The notes under the pieces are model-generated. The model was not told where the DNA came from, searched no databases, and saw only the letters and a list, made by a program, of their open reading frames with translations. The translations under genes were made by a program, and so were the position numbers. Below, piece by piece: positions 1 through 6,716 of a DNA stretch of 11,408 nucleotides. The DNA is taken from assembly GCA_045107085.1 (NCBI GenBank), contig JBGCFT010000005.1, positions 1-11,408 on the forward strand, written 5' to 3'. The first letter of the stretch is position 1. Each line of letters starts with the position of its first letter. This DNA is from NORP309 sp045107085 (GTDB lineage: Bacteria > Pseudomonadota > Gammaproteobacteria > Xanthomonadales > Marinicellaceae).

Positions 1-213
1 TCTTTGGTCACACATCCCCCAGATGAAATATATAGCTTTAGTGAAATTCTTTTCAATATCATACAGTATCTGACCTTGATTTGTCTTGTCCTTTTTAATA
101 AATCTTTGATGGCTAGTGTTGAATCGGTGAATTTTCTCTCACTTAAATTAATTCTATTTATTTATATATTTGCTGGGAGAATTTAATAAACCATTTCACT
201 TGTAATTATCAAG
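1..213. other. Left-edge stretch with no supportable gene
   Basis: No gene can be supported here. A plus-strand frame stays open from 4 to 186, but it has no Shine-Dalgarno and a hydrophobic, low-complexity composition. On the minus strand a frame is open from 138 to the left edge (46 codons, beginning after a stop at 139-141). It reads as a plausible soluble protein rich in K, D, Q and aromatic residues, but has no ATG, GTG or TTG near its upstream end. It could be a gene fragment continuing leftward, or chance. Confidence 0.3.
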
Positions 214-262
214 TTGTGTTATCCCACTTAATTTATCTATATTTATAATAATGAAATGAGGA
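214..262 (+). promoter_or_regulatory. Candidate promoter and Shine-Dalgarno of the LamG-like gene
   Basis: A possible -35 TTGTGT (214-219) and -10 TATATT (238-243) are separated by 18 bases, giving a leader of about 18 bases. A second -10-like TATAAT lies at 244-249 but would start transcription almost on the ribosome site. The Shine-Dalgarno GAGGA (258-262) sits 5 bases before the ATG at 268 and firmly supports that start. The promoter is inferred from consensus only. Confidence 0.4.
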
Positions 263-267
263 ATTAA

Positions 268-966
268 ATGAAAATTTTTAAAAATATACAATTAATTGTT
301 GTTGGAGTGCTCACTGTTTCAACTTATAGCCAAGCTCAGTTACAAGAAGTCATAGCTGATTATCCATTAATTGAAGATTTAGTGGATATCACTGGAAATA
401 ACAACGATGTGTTTTTGGAGGGCAATCCAAATACACCCAGTTTACCAACAAGCGGGACATCTTTATGCAGCAATGGAATTTATATTATAGATCCAGATGG
501 GCAAAACATTGAAACACCGATTATGCCTTTTTTTGATATTAACAACTTTACAATTGAAGTTGACTTTAAAGTGACTCAATTGCCTGGTGCAAATGATTTA
601 AGACCTAGAATGCCCATCATTATGGGCAGTAGATTTGCAAGGTGGTTAGGGATTTACATAGATTCATCAGGGGTTATGGGGTTTAAATTCAATAATGATG
701 TTAATAACTATAGGTGGTCAAATACCAGTTTACCAAACCTTGATGATTGGTATTCTTCAAAAATCAGCTATGTAAATGGTGATGTTGAACTCTATTTAAA
801 TGATATTTTAATTTTAACAGATAAATTACCTCCATTGAATACATTCCAAAATACTTTTAATTTTTCTGTAACAGATTTTTCAGAAGGCAATCCGTTGAAT
901 GGATGTATCAGAAATTTGATTATTTCATCGACTCCAGATGTGGTTTTTAAAAGCAGTTTTGAGTAA
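268..966 (+). CDS. Secreted LamG/concanavalin A-like domain protein
   Basis: This 232-residue protein has a Sec signal peptide: K2 and K5, a hydrophobic core at about 8-20, and a likely cut after SQA at 21-23. The mature part looks like a LamG/laminin-G jelly roll. Residues 92-102 (NNFTIEVDFKV) match the usual 'FTIEvdFk' strand, a Trp/Tyr pair follows at 161-162, and YLND at 176-179 resembles the common 'lYlNG' strand. C67 and C213 could form a disulfide. Such domains bind sugars or proteins outside the cell; the ligand is unknown here. The protein ends VVFKSSFE, like the short '(I/V)F..GFE' tails on many exported proteins of Marinicella and Lysobacterales, which suggests a sorting or processing tag. 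It is monocistronic and ends 3 bases from the convergent transpeptidase gene. The fold is a family-level guess from pattern; secretion is well supported. Confidence 0.75.
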   Translation: MKIFKNIQLIVVGVLTVSTYSQAQLQEVIADYPLIEDLVDITGNNNDVFLEGNPNTPSLPTSGTSLCSNGIYIIDPDGQNIETPIMPFFDINNFTIEVDFKVTQLPGANDLRPRMPIIMGSRFARWLGIYIDSSGVMGFKFNNDVNNYRWSNTSLPNLDDWYSSKISYVNGDVELYLNDILILTDKLPPLNTFQNTFNFSVTDFSEGNPLNGCIRNLIISSTPDVVFKSSFE

Positions 967-994
967 GCTTTATTCAAATATATAAGCTTTATTC
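964..994. repeat. 12-bp direct repeat at convergent gene ends
   Basis: TAAGCTTTATTC occurs perfectly at 964-975 and again at 983-994, with 7 bases between copies. The first copy holds the stop codon of the LamG-like gene and, on the other strand, the stop of the transpeptidase. The second lies inside the last codons of the transpeptidase. It looks like a small tandem duplication. No hairpin terminator fits between the two genes. Confidence 0.7.
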
Positions 995-1686
995 TTTACC
1001 TTAACATTGGGTGGGTTGTGGTTGTTTTTCTCAAAATAATCATAACCTTGCTTGAGGTTTGTCCAAAAGCCAATCCATTTTGAATCTTTGTATTTATTCA
1101 TGTTTATCTCATTCATTCTAAATGGAAAAGCATGGACTCTAAAAAAGGCTTGACCATTGCTTAAAGAAGCATCAACTATCGTATAAATTTCTTCAATCTT
1201 TTTATCTGTCATGGCATAACATCCCACTGAAACACAATCACCGTGTACCATAAGAGCGCTGCCTGTTCTATAATGGGCTCGATCATAGGCATTAGGGAAT
1301 CCTAGATTAAATGATAAGTGATAACGACTATTTGGGTTGAGTTGATTGACTTTGACAAAATAGAACCCTTCTGGGGCTTTGCCATCGCCTTCGGCTAATT
1401 TAGGTCCTAATCCACCATAGCCAAATGTACAAATTGGATAGGTAGTGAATAATTCAAAGCCCTCGCCTTTTTGTATCCAAACTTCTAGTTCAGCTTCTTG
1501 CTTGAATATTCTAATATATACAGGATTGCCCAATACCAATCCTTTATTTTTAAATTGAGTCTCTAATAATGGCATCTGATTGGTTATTATAGATATTGAA
1601 TGCGGGCTGGATGGAATCGACTGTGACATTGCTTTATGTGAAACACCTAAAATCAATATTATTATGATAAACATGTTTTTTTTCAT
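970..1686 (-). CDS. YafK/DpaA-type L,D-transpeptidase family protein, exported
   Basis: A 238-residue protein (from the ATG at 1686) of the YkuD-fold L,D-transpeptidase family, which acts on periplasmic peptidoglycan through a catalytic cysteine. The signature HGDCVSVGCYAMTD spans 148-161, with H148, S153, G155 and nucleophile C156, all intact. HAFPFR at 185-190 and the length are typical of the E. coli YafK (LdtF/DpaA) branch, which detaches Braun lipoprotein from peptidoglycan rather than making crosslinks. The exact reaction here is inferred from similarity. Residues 4-14 form the hydrophobic core of a signal peptide, with a likely cut near AMS-Q at 19-22. A TTG 15 bases upstream (1699-1701) is in frame, but the ATG gives the classic MKK signal start. 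No strong Shine-Dalgarno is seen for either. Transcription converges with the LamG-like gene. Confidence 0.9.
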   Translation of the reverse strand: MKKNMFIIIILILGVSHKAMSQSIPSSPHSISIITNQMPLLETQFKNKGLVLGNPVYIRIFKQEAELEVWIQKGEGFELFTTYPICTFGYGGLGPKLAEGDGKAPEGFYFVKVNQLNPNSRYHLSFNLGFPNAYDRAHYRTGSALMVHGDCVSVGCYAMTDKKIEEIYTIVDASLSNGQAFFRVHAFPFRMNEINMNKYKDSKWIGFWTNLKQGYDYFEKNNHNPPNVKVKNKAYIFE

Positions 1687-1752
1687 ATAATTAGGACACA
1701 ATATTTTTTAATTGGTTCTTTAAGAGAAATAAACAATTTTTATAGATAATAG

Positions 1753-1790
1753 AACATAACTTCAGATTATGTTATTAATGTGTGATTAAT
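1753..1790. promoter_or_regulatory. Inverted repeats upstream of the transpeptidase gene
   Basis: AACATAA (1753-1759) and TTATGTT (1767-1773) form a perfect 7-7-7 inverted repeat. It is followed by ATTAAT at 1774-1779 and again at 1785-1790, itself self-complementary. The first repeat lies about 67-87 bases before the transpeptidase ATG and could be an operator or an RNA hairpin. There is no U-tract after it on the minus strand, so it is not a classic terminator for that direction. Function is inferred only from symmetry. Confidence 0.35.
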
Positions 1791-1812
1791 CATTTTAAAA
1801 AGATTTAAATTC

Positions 1813-2008
1813 ATGAAGAAATTTATTTCTTTTATTTGTCTATCATTTGACTCTCATGAACATGCTTATCTCATGCACAGCTGGAGTCAATGATTTAACA
1901 CAAATCTCCATAGGTATAGCAAGTGTGCATCTTGGTCATATCAACGAGGCTGTTATGGCACATGAAATACTGATTAAGCGTTTAAAAAATCACAATGATT
2001 TAATATAG
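1813..2008 (+). pseudogene. Possible frameshifted remnant or small gene
   Basis: From ATG 1856 to TAG 2006-2008 a 50-codon plus-strand frame reads as ordinary protein. Its helical stretch 'IGIASVHLGHINEAVMAHEIL' has the spacing of a TPR-like repeat (small residue, LG, then EA); I do not recognise a family. In another frame, ATG 1813 begins MKKFISFICLSF, like a signal peptide start, and stops after 26 codons. Joined by a frameshift near 1850 they would make a short exported protein, which suggests decay. No Shine-Dalgarno precedes either start. The last 35 bases overlap the 3' end of the convergent acetyltransferase gene. It could equally be a chance open frame in AT-rich DNA. Confidence 0.25.
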
Positions 2009-2621
2009 TTTGGAGTGTTTCAAGGTATTTTCCCATATGATATCCATCCATTAAGGCATGATGCACTTCTATTGATATGGGAATTTTTATTCGATTATTC
2101 TCAGGGTAATATTTACCAAATACTATTTTAGGAATTGAGTCATTTGTAGCATAGTTTCTGGGGTGAGAAAAACTGGTAAAAGATATCCAAGGAATGATTG
2201 AATAATGAATAATATCTATGTCATTGTTTCTGGCATCAAAATCTAATCTACCCTGCTTACTGAGTTTTATTTGATTGTGTGCATTTTGATGAAAATGTTT
2301 AAATTCTGAAAAGTAATTAAAATAGCAAAAGCTGAAAGTTTCATCGTCGTTTAAAATTGTGCTACCTGCATATATACTATCGCAAACGATGACCCCATCA
2401 TCTTTTAGCCTGTATTTAAATTCATCCATTTGATTAGCTGTATGAATGGAGGCAAAAAGTAGACTGGTAGAAAATGAATAGCCCTCCTTGTTAACTTTTT
2501 CTACAAGTTGAGTCACATCTAATGTTGTACATATATTAAAAAAAGGATTTTCATATTTTTTAAAAAATTGGTATTGTTTTAATCTTGGCCAAGTTTTTAA
2601 ATTGAGGTGTTGATACTTCAT
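1974..2621 (-). CDS. CatA-like acetyltransferase (chloramphenicol acetyltransferase family)
   Basis: This protein (215 residues from the ATG at 2621) has the length and layout of type A chloramphenicol O-acetyltransferases, trimeric cytosolic enzymes that move acetyl from acetyl-CoA to a hydroxyl. The N-terminus 'LNLKTWPR' matches the usual 'idl.nW.R' opening. 'SIIPWISFTSF' at 141-151 matches the conserved SxxPWxSFxxF block. The active-site motif HHALMDGYH spans 187-195, with catalytic H188 and structural D192 present. All hallmark residues visible to me are intact, so an active acetyltransferase is likely. Whether the substrate is chloramphenicol is unproven, since many chromosomal relatives are untested. 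A TTG start 12 bases upstream (2631-2633) is possible but less likely; no good Shine-Dalgarno precedes either. The gene sits downstream of rplM-rpsI but behind their terminator, so it is probably transcribed alone. Confidence 0.88.
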   Translation of the reverse strand: MKYQHLNLKTWPRLKQYQFFKKYENPFFNICTTLDVTQLVEKVNKEGYSFSTSLLFASIHTANQMDEFKYRLKDDGVIVCDSIYAGSTILNDDETFSFCYFNYFSEFKHFHQNAHNQIKLSKQGRLDFDARNNDIDIIHYSIIPWISFTSFSHPRNYATNDSIPKIVFGKYYPENNRIKIPISIEVHHALMDGYHMGKYLETLQTILNHCDFLNA

Positions 2622-2668
2622 AAGATTGTTCAATATATAAAAAATAAGAATAAAGAGTTTGGATTGAG

Positions 2669-2695
2669 AGTATACAACATAAATATTTTTTTCAA
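2669..2695 (-). promoter_or_regulatory. Candidate promoter of the CatA-like gene
   Basis: On the minus strand TTGAAA (2690-2695) and TATACT (2669-2674) are separated by 15 bases, a little short. The -35 overlaps the U-tract end of the rpsI terminator, so the gene would start afresh just after the ribosomal operon stops. The implied leader is about 40 bases. Consensus match only. Confidence 0.3.
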
Positions 2696-2725
2696 AAAAA
2701 AAGCAGACTCAAAGCCTGCTTTTTT
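2694..2725 (-). terminator. Rho-independent terminator after rpsI, symmetric
   Basis: GCAG (2703-2706) pairs with CTGC (2716-2719) around a 9-base loop. Flanking A and T runs extend the stem to about 10 pairs. On the minus strand the hairpin is followed by nine U (2694-2702), a strong intrinsic terminator 32 bases past the rpsI stop. The plus-strand side has six T (2720-2725), so the element could work both ways. Confidence 0.9.
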
Positions 2726-2756
2726 AATTCGTGAGAATAAACTCTGAAACGTATTG

Positions 2757-3149
2757 TTAACGTTTCGAAAATTGAACTGCACGTCTCGCTTTGCGAAGAC
2801 CCACTTTCTTTCTCTCAACTTTTCTGGCATCACGTGTTAAGAATCCTTCTGCTCTTAAAGGCTTTCTTAACTCTTCATCACTTTCAAGTAATGCACGTGA
2901 GATGCCTAGGCGAATTGCGCCAGCTTGTCCAGTGTTACCACCGCCAAGAACTGTACAATTAACATCCCATTGTCCTACGATGTCTAATTTTTCAAAAGGT
3001 TGTCTGACAACCATTCTTGATGTATCTCTTCCGAAATAGTCTTCAATGCTTTTATCATTGATTACAATTTTGCCTGAACCAGGTGTTAGAAATACACGTG
3101 CTACAGAAGATTTACGTCTTCCTGTTCCATAATATTGTTGATTTGCCAT
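2757..3149 (-). CDS. rpsI: 30S ribosomal protein S9
   Basis: A 130-residue protein, the same length as E. coli S9. It opens with the typical YYGTGRRKSSVARV segment (6-19) and ends in the basic tail RAVQFSKR, whose final residues reach the P-site tRNA in the small subunit. GGGNTGQAGAIRLGI in the middle is the universal S9 core. It follows rplM with only one base between stop and start (3150), so translation is probably coupled. An AGGT inside the rplM end (about 9 bases before the ATG) can serve as ribosome site. Transcription stops at the hairpin at 2694-2725. Identification is certain. Confidence 0.99.
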   Translation of the reverse strand: MANQQYYGTGRRKSSVARVFLTPGSGKIVINDKSIEDYFGRDTSRMVVRQPFEKLDIVGQWDVNCTVLGGGNTGQAGAIRLGISRALLESDEELRKPLRAEGFLTRDARKVERKKVGLRKARRAVQFSKR

Positions 3150-3150
3150 G

Positions 3151-3588
3151 TTATTTTCTACCTACTTCTAAAGTGATTGGTTGTTGCGCTTCGTGTGGAT
3201 GAGTACTACCTGCATAAACTTTCAGTTTGCGGTACATTGTACGACCCAAAGAATTTTTTGGTAACATGCCTTTAACAGCTGATTCAATAACTACTGTTGG
3301 ATTCTTCTGTAATTGCTTTTCTAAAGTGATAGATTTCATATTACCCACATATCCTGTATGTTTGTAATAGACTTTATTTTTCATTTTGTTGCCAGTTACT
3401 GCTAATTTTTCTGCATTGATAACAACAATATAATCACCTGTATCAACATGCGGTGTATATTCTGGTTTATGTTTACCACGTAAACGTTTAGCAATTTCAG
3501 CTGCCATACGGCCTAAAATTACATTTTCAGCATCGATGACAAACCATTCGCGTTTGACTTCATCGGCTTTTGCACTAAAAGTTTTCAT
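3151..3588 (-). CDS. rplM: 50S ribosomal protein L13
   Basis: A 145-residue protein (E. coli L13 has 142), an early-assembly protein of the large subunit. Diagnostic stretches are HVDTGDYIVVINA at about 47-59, VKGMLPKNSLGR in the middle, and KLKVYAGSTHPHEAQQP near the end. It is the first gene of the rplM-rpsI operon, the order kept across proteobacteria. In E. coli the pair is feedback-controlled by L13 through the rplM leader. The leader here carries hairpins that could do the same job, one burying the ribosome site. The ATG at 3588 is preceded by AGGAG at 3600-3604 (on the minus strand), 11 bases away, a rather long spacing. Confidence 0.99.
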   Translation of the reverse strand: MKTFSAKADEVKREWFVIDAENVILGRMAAEIAKRLRGKHKPEYTPHVDTGDYIVVINAEKLAVTGNKMKNKVYYKHTGYVGNMKSITLEKQLQKNPTVVIESAVKGMLPKNSLGRTMYRKLKVYAGSTHPHEAQQPITLEVGRK

Positions 3589-3596
3589 TATAAGTT

Positions 3597-3648
3597 ATGC
3601 TCCTGAGCATGGTTATTCGTGAGTAGACTAAATGCCCTCATGGCATTT
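3597..3648 (-). promoter_or_regulatory. rplM leader hairpins; one sequesters the Shine-Dalgarno
   Basis: In the minus-strand leader, AAATGCC/GGCATTT (3642-3648 with 3630-3636, loop 3637-3641) form a perfect 7-bp hairpin. Nearer the gene, ATGCT/AGCAT (3606-3610 with 3597-3601) close a 4-base loop. The AGGAG ribosome site (3600-3604) lies in the loop and 3' arm of this second hairpin, so folding would limit initiation. This fits autogenous control by L13 as known in E. coli, but the match to that element was not tested. Confidence 0.5.
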
Positions 3649-3898
3649 TGATTTAAACACTTATTTATATTACTAATTTTAAACAATTTTTTAGACTTTC
3701 GACTTCAAGCTTACCCAAAGAAAAAAGTTCGTTCCAAATTAAGAGCGGGAATTCTACAGAATTTATACTAATGGTGCAACTATTTTTCGGCTAATGCAGA
3801 TAGATATGCACACAAATCAACATGTTTATTAATGTTTTTAGAATATTAACCTTATTTTAAACAAATACCACCAAAGTTTGATTATCGTATCATTGTTT
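3649..3898 (-). promoter_or_regulatory. rplM upstream region with candidate -10 and inverted repeat
   Basis: This completes the 310-base gap before rplM. A -10-like TATAAA lies at 3762-3767 on the minus strand, giving a leader of about 165 bases; no convincing -35 is seen. AATTCT-AC-AGAATT (3750-3763) is a perfect inverted repeat at the presumed start site. Between 3780 and 3898 I see no gene and no hairpin plus U-tract terminator for the operon ending at 3899, so some read-through into rplM is possible. Confidence 0.35.
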
Positions 3899-5281
3899 TT
3901 AAATAATTGTATTGTGCTTTTCAGTTGATAATTTTTCAATTAATTTTCTACATGCTATTGCATGATTTTTCATATTGGGCAATTGATCTAGAGCTGAGGC
4001 CATTAATTGATAGCCGGCTACTAAATCGTGGTATTTGGGAAAATCTTTGTGAAGCCCATTAATTAATTTGATCACCATGACTGAATCTCCTTTTTCAGCA
4101 CACATTGAAGCAATCATGTGTCTTTGTTCAGCACTTTTAGGCTTATATTTCGGGCTAATTTTAAATATTCTTTTAAGTGCATAAGGTATTTGATCTGATC
4201 TGTTTTCTTGGTTTAGGTAATGCAAATAATCAGATGCATAATTTTCCATTTCATGACTAGAATAAGTTGCCAGCAACAAATCAAAATACTTTTGTTTTAA
4301 TTGCCGTTGTTCAGGGTATGAGCTTATACACTCTTTGAAAATCACAATGGCATCATTTAATTCTCCCTCTTTAATGAGAATCTCAACTTGCGACATATTT
4401 GATTCAAAAACCGACTTGCGAATGGTTTTATTACCTTGTGGTTTTAGGTCATCAAATCCCAATTCTTTATGATATTGATAAATCATATAGCCCATTATAT
4501 GAAAGATAACAACCGTATAATAATTGCTCACAGAAGACTGTAGAATAATTGTAAAACCAGAAAAATCATTACCAATTAATTCATTAATAATTCCAACTGA
4601 AGCCATCATAATCATGATAAAACCCAATAATAAACCATAAGGCAAACCAACAGAGGATATTAATTTAAAAATAACAATGGGATTTAAGGCTTCAAATATA
4701 TTTTCTGTTAATGCAAAATTAATCATCACAGCTGGCATTATTGAAATCAAAATAATGCCCACAATACTGGCAAACATAGGCCCTAGAAAATAAAAAGCTC
4801 CCCAAAAAACAAAAGCCAAAACAATCAACATAAATAATAATTGAAGTGCCAAAGAAAAGCCACCACCGAATGCTTCTGAAATATCTGGTGCTTCTAGGTC
4901 TCCATGTGATGTATTGTTTAAACAACTAAAACTGTATTTGAATAAAGCACTGGTTAATAACAAACTCCAAATAATTGCGAAGATACTGGGAATAAATCCA
5001 AGTAGGGTTGATAAAATAGCCAGTCCAATAATCAATATAGCAGAATTAGTATTCAATGGATAACGAAAACTCTCTTGCAGTCTTCTCCAAAAAGGCAAGA
5101 TAGAATTTGTTTTTTCTAATTCCTCTATTTCATTTTTGCACAGATAACAACAATTGTTTTTTGAGTAATCATCTTGATTAATACAATTTTCGCACAAGTA
5201 AACTTGACAAGTATTACAGAAACCTGAGGCTGACTCGATTGGATGATACTGACAAAAACCAGGTGTAGAATTTTTTTTCAT
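3899..5281 (-). CDS. Membrane protein with Cys-rich zinc-binding head and helical tail
   Basis: A 460-residue protein of unknown function, in three parts. Residues 10-48 carry paired ligands C10/H13, C22/C25, C30/C33 and C45/C48 (C44 extra), a B-box-like arrangement that could bind two zinc ions. Residues about 79-118, 140-190, 203-235 and 243-270 hold roughly six hydrophobic membrane segments, an arrangement resembling YIP1/DUF4013-type membrane domains. Residues 290-460 are soluble, helical and repeat-like ('EGELNDAIVIFKECI', 'EKGDSVMVIKLI'), probably TPR-type. The head and tail likely face the cytoplasm. The ATG directly follows the stop of the rhomboid gene with no bases between, so the two are translationally coupled. 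It is last in the SufU-rhomboid operon. Related Cys-rich heads occur on bacterial rhomboid proteins, which suggests a partner or regulator of the protease; this is inference. Confidence 0.75.
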   Translation of the reverse strand: MKKNSTPGFCQYHPIESASGFCNTCQVYLCENCINQDDYSKNNCCYLCKNEIEELEKTNSILPFWRRLQESFRYPLNTNSAILIIGLAILSTLLGFIPSIFAIIWSLLLTSALFKYSFSCLNNTSHGDLEAPDISEAFGGGFSLALQLLFMLIVLAFVFWGAFYFLGPMFASIVGIILISIMPAVMINFALTENIFEALNPIVIFKLISSVGLPYGLLLGFIMIMMASVGIINELIGNDFSGFTIILQSSVSNYYTVVIFHIMGYMIYQYHKELGFDDLKPQGNKTIRKSVFESNMSQVEILIKEGELNDAIVIFKECISSYPEQRQLKQKYFDLLLATYSSHEMENYASDYLHYLNQENRSDQIPYALKRIFKISPKYKPKSAEQRHMIASMCAEKGDSVMVIKLINGLHKDFPKYHDLVAGYQLMASALDQLPNMKNHAIACRKLIEKLSTEKHNTII

Positions 5282-6712
5282 TTAAGATAACTCTTGAGCA
5301 ATTAATGAATATTTATCTTTATTTTGATTGTCTTTTCTTTTATCAAAAATAATAGAAAGTTTTCGAGCCAAATTGCCTAAAGATTCATGTTTTTGTTCAC
5401 TTTGATATAGCTTTTCAAACAATACTTCTGCTGTTTTATAATGGTGATTATTGGCCATAGTCCAGGCAAATGTATAGAGTTCATTATTATCTAACCCGTC
5501 TTGGTCATTGGGGTTGTTCATCCAAATATCATGCACTTGTTTTATTTGATTTTTGTTTAATCTCTGCATAGATAAAAGCCTTGACATCTCAAGTCTATAG
5601 TCTTTATTTTTTTGCATTTTTAAAAGCTGGTAACGCAACTTAATCCATTCAAATTTTGCACCATTTATTTTCATAAATTTATCGAGTGATTTTAAAGCTG
5701 AATTAAACTTATATTCTGATATATAGGTATAGATAATATTTAGGTCTATTTGTATTTTTGGAATATTTTGATCTTCTTCAATATATTCTTTATTCATCAT
5801 TTTTGGATTAATAAGATAAGCAACAATCATCAACAATCCACCTGCTATAAATCCACCTGCATGCGCCATAAATGCAACATTTGATCCATCATTAGTGAAA
5901 AAATAATACAATTCTTTGCTTATATAAACTGGCAATAACAGCAAAGCGGGTGCTCGAAAATATCCTACAAATATAAAAAACCAATAAAAGAACTCTATTT
6001 TTCTCAATCGAAATACGCCTAAATACATAGCCATCACGCCAGAAATCGATCCAGATGCACCAACCAAAGGCGTTGTGCTAGATAAGTCCATAAATGAAAA
6101 CAATAAACCAGCAGAGATACCTGAGATGAGATAAAAAGCCAAAAATTTAAGGTGCCCAATAGCAGCCTCGACTGCAAAACCACAGATGATTAAAAAAATC
6201 ATATTTCCCAATAAGTGCATGATACCGCCATGCAAAAATTGGTATGAAATTAAAGTGACAGGGCTGATTTTATTGGGAATTAATCCATAAGCATAAGTAC
6301 TGACAGAACGCATTTCATCGTGGATATTTTGTCTGGGTAATGCCCAAGTTTCTACATAACTCAGATAAAATAAACTGAATGCATTTTTATCTAAATATTG
6401 ATAAAATTCGTTATCAGAAACAATACTATAAAGCAGCATAAACTCATTGCTGGGATCTTCTAAATTGTCATAATATTGCTGTTCTTTATTTAATCTTTCT
6501 TGCTGCTCATTAGATTTGAGATATTCTTGATAAACTGGCCACTCTTTTTCTAAAAAGTTTTGTTGCTTATATTCTAAAACAGCTCTAAAGGCCTTTTGGT
6601 CATCACCAAATTGATAGCCAAAAAATATCAAAATATTTAATATTATAATAATAAATAATACAATGGGAGCATGTTGCCAATCAAATCTTTTTTCAGTGGG
6701 TAAAATAACCAT
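5282..6712 (-). CDS. Rhomboid family intramembrane serine protease with helical tail
   Basis: A 476-residue polytopic protease predicted to cut single-pass membrane proteins within the bilayer. The catalytic core is intact: HGGIMHLLGN at 161-170 (the HxxxxHxxxN motif), GASG at 218-221 with nucleophile S220, and AHAGG at 283-287 with catalytic H284. Segment 17-35 is the first membrane helix. It is followed by an unusually long, charged loop (about 36-150, with a Q/E/K-rich stretch near 48-85) before the second helix, where canonical rhomboids have the L1 loop. Residues 315-476 form a soluble helical tail with TPR-like spacing ('YKTAEVLFEKLYQ'). Typical GlpG-type cores are about half this length. 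It starts 4 bases after the SufU-like gene and abuts the zinc-head membrane protein. No strong Shine-Dalgarno is seen, so coupling to the upstream gene is likely. Substrates are unknown. Confidence 0.93.
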   Translation of the reverse strand: MVILPTEKRFDWQHAPIVLFIIIILNILIFFGYQFGDDQKAFRAVLEYKQQNFLEKEWPVYQEYLKSNEQQERLNKEQQYYDNLEDPSNEFMLLYSIVSDNEFYQYLDKNAFSLFYLSYVETWALPRQNIHDEMRSVSTYAYGLIPNKISPVTLISYQFLHGGIMHLLGNMIFLIICGFAVEAAIGHLKFLAFYLISGISAGLLFSFMDLSSTTPLVGASGSISGVMAMYLGVFRLRKIEFFYWFFIFVGYFRAPALLLLPVYISKELYYFFTNDGSNVAFMAHAGGFIAGGLLMIVAYLINPKMMNKEYIEEDQNIPKIQIDLNIIYTYISEYKFNSALKSLDKFMKINGAKFEWIKLRYQLLKMQKNKDYRLEMSRLLSMQRLNKNQIKQVHDIWMNNPNDQDGLDNNELYTFAWTMANNHHYKTAEVLFEKLYQSEQKHESLGNLARKLSIIFDKRKDNQNKDKYSLIAQELS

Positions 6713-6716
6713 ATAT

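Noticed and set aside
4..186. Plus-strand 60-codon open frame at the left edge
   Set aside because: It has no Shine-Dalgarno, its composition is low-complexity and hydrophobic, and minus-strand frames in the same stretch are also open. AT-rich chance is the simpler explanation.
2630..3039. Open frames on both strands inside and beside rpsI
   Set aside because: They are shadows of the S9 gene; the S9 frame is certain.
4719..4925. Minus-strand 68-codon frame inside the zinc-head membrane protein gene
   Set aside because: It lies wholly within a well-supported gene in another frame and has no ribosome site.
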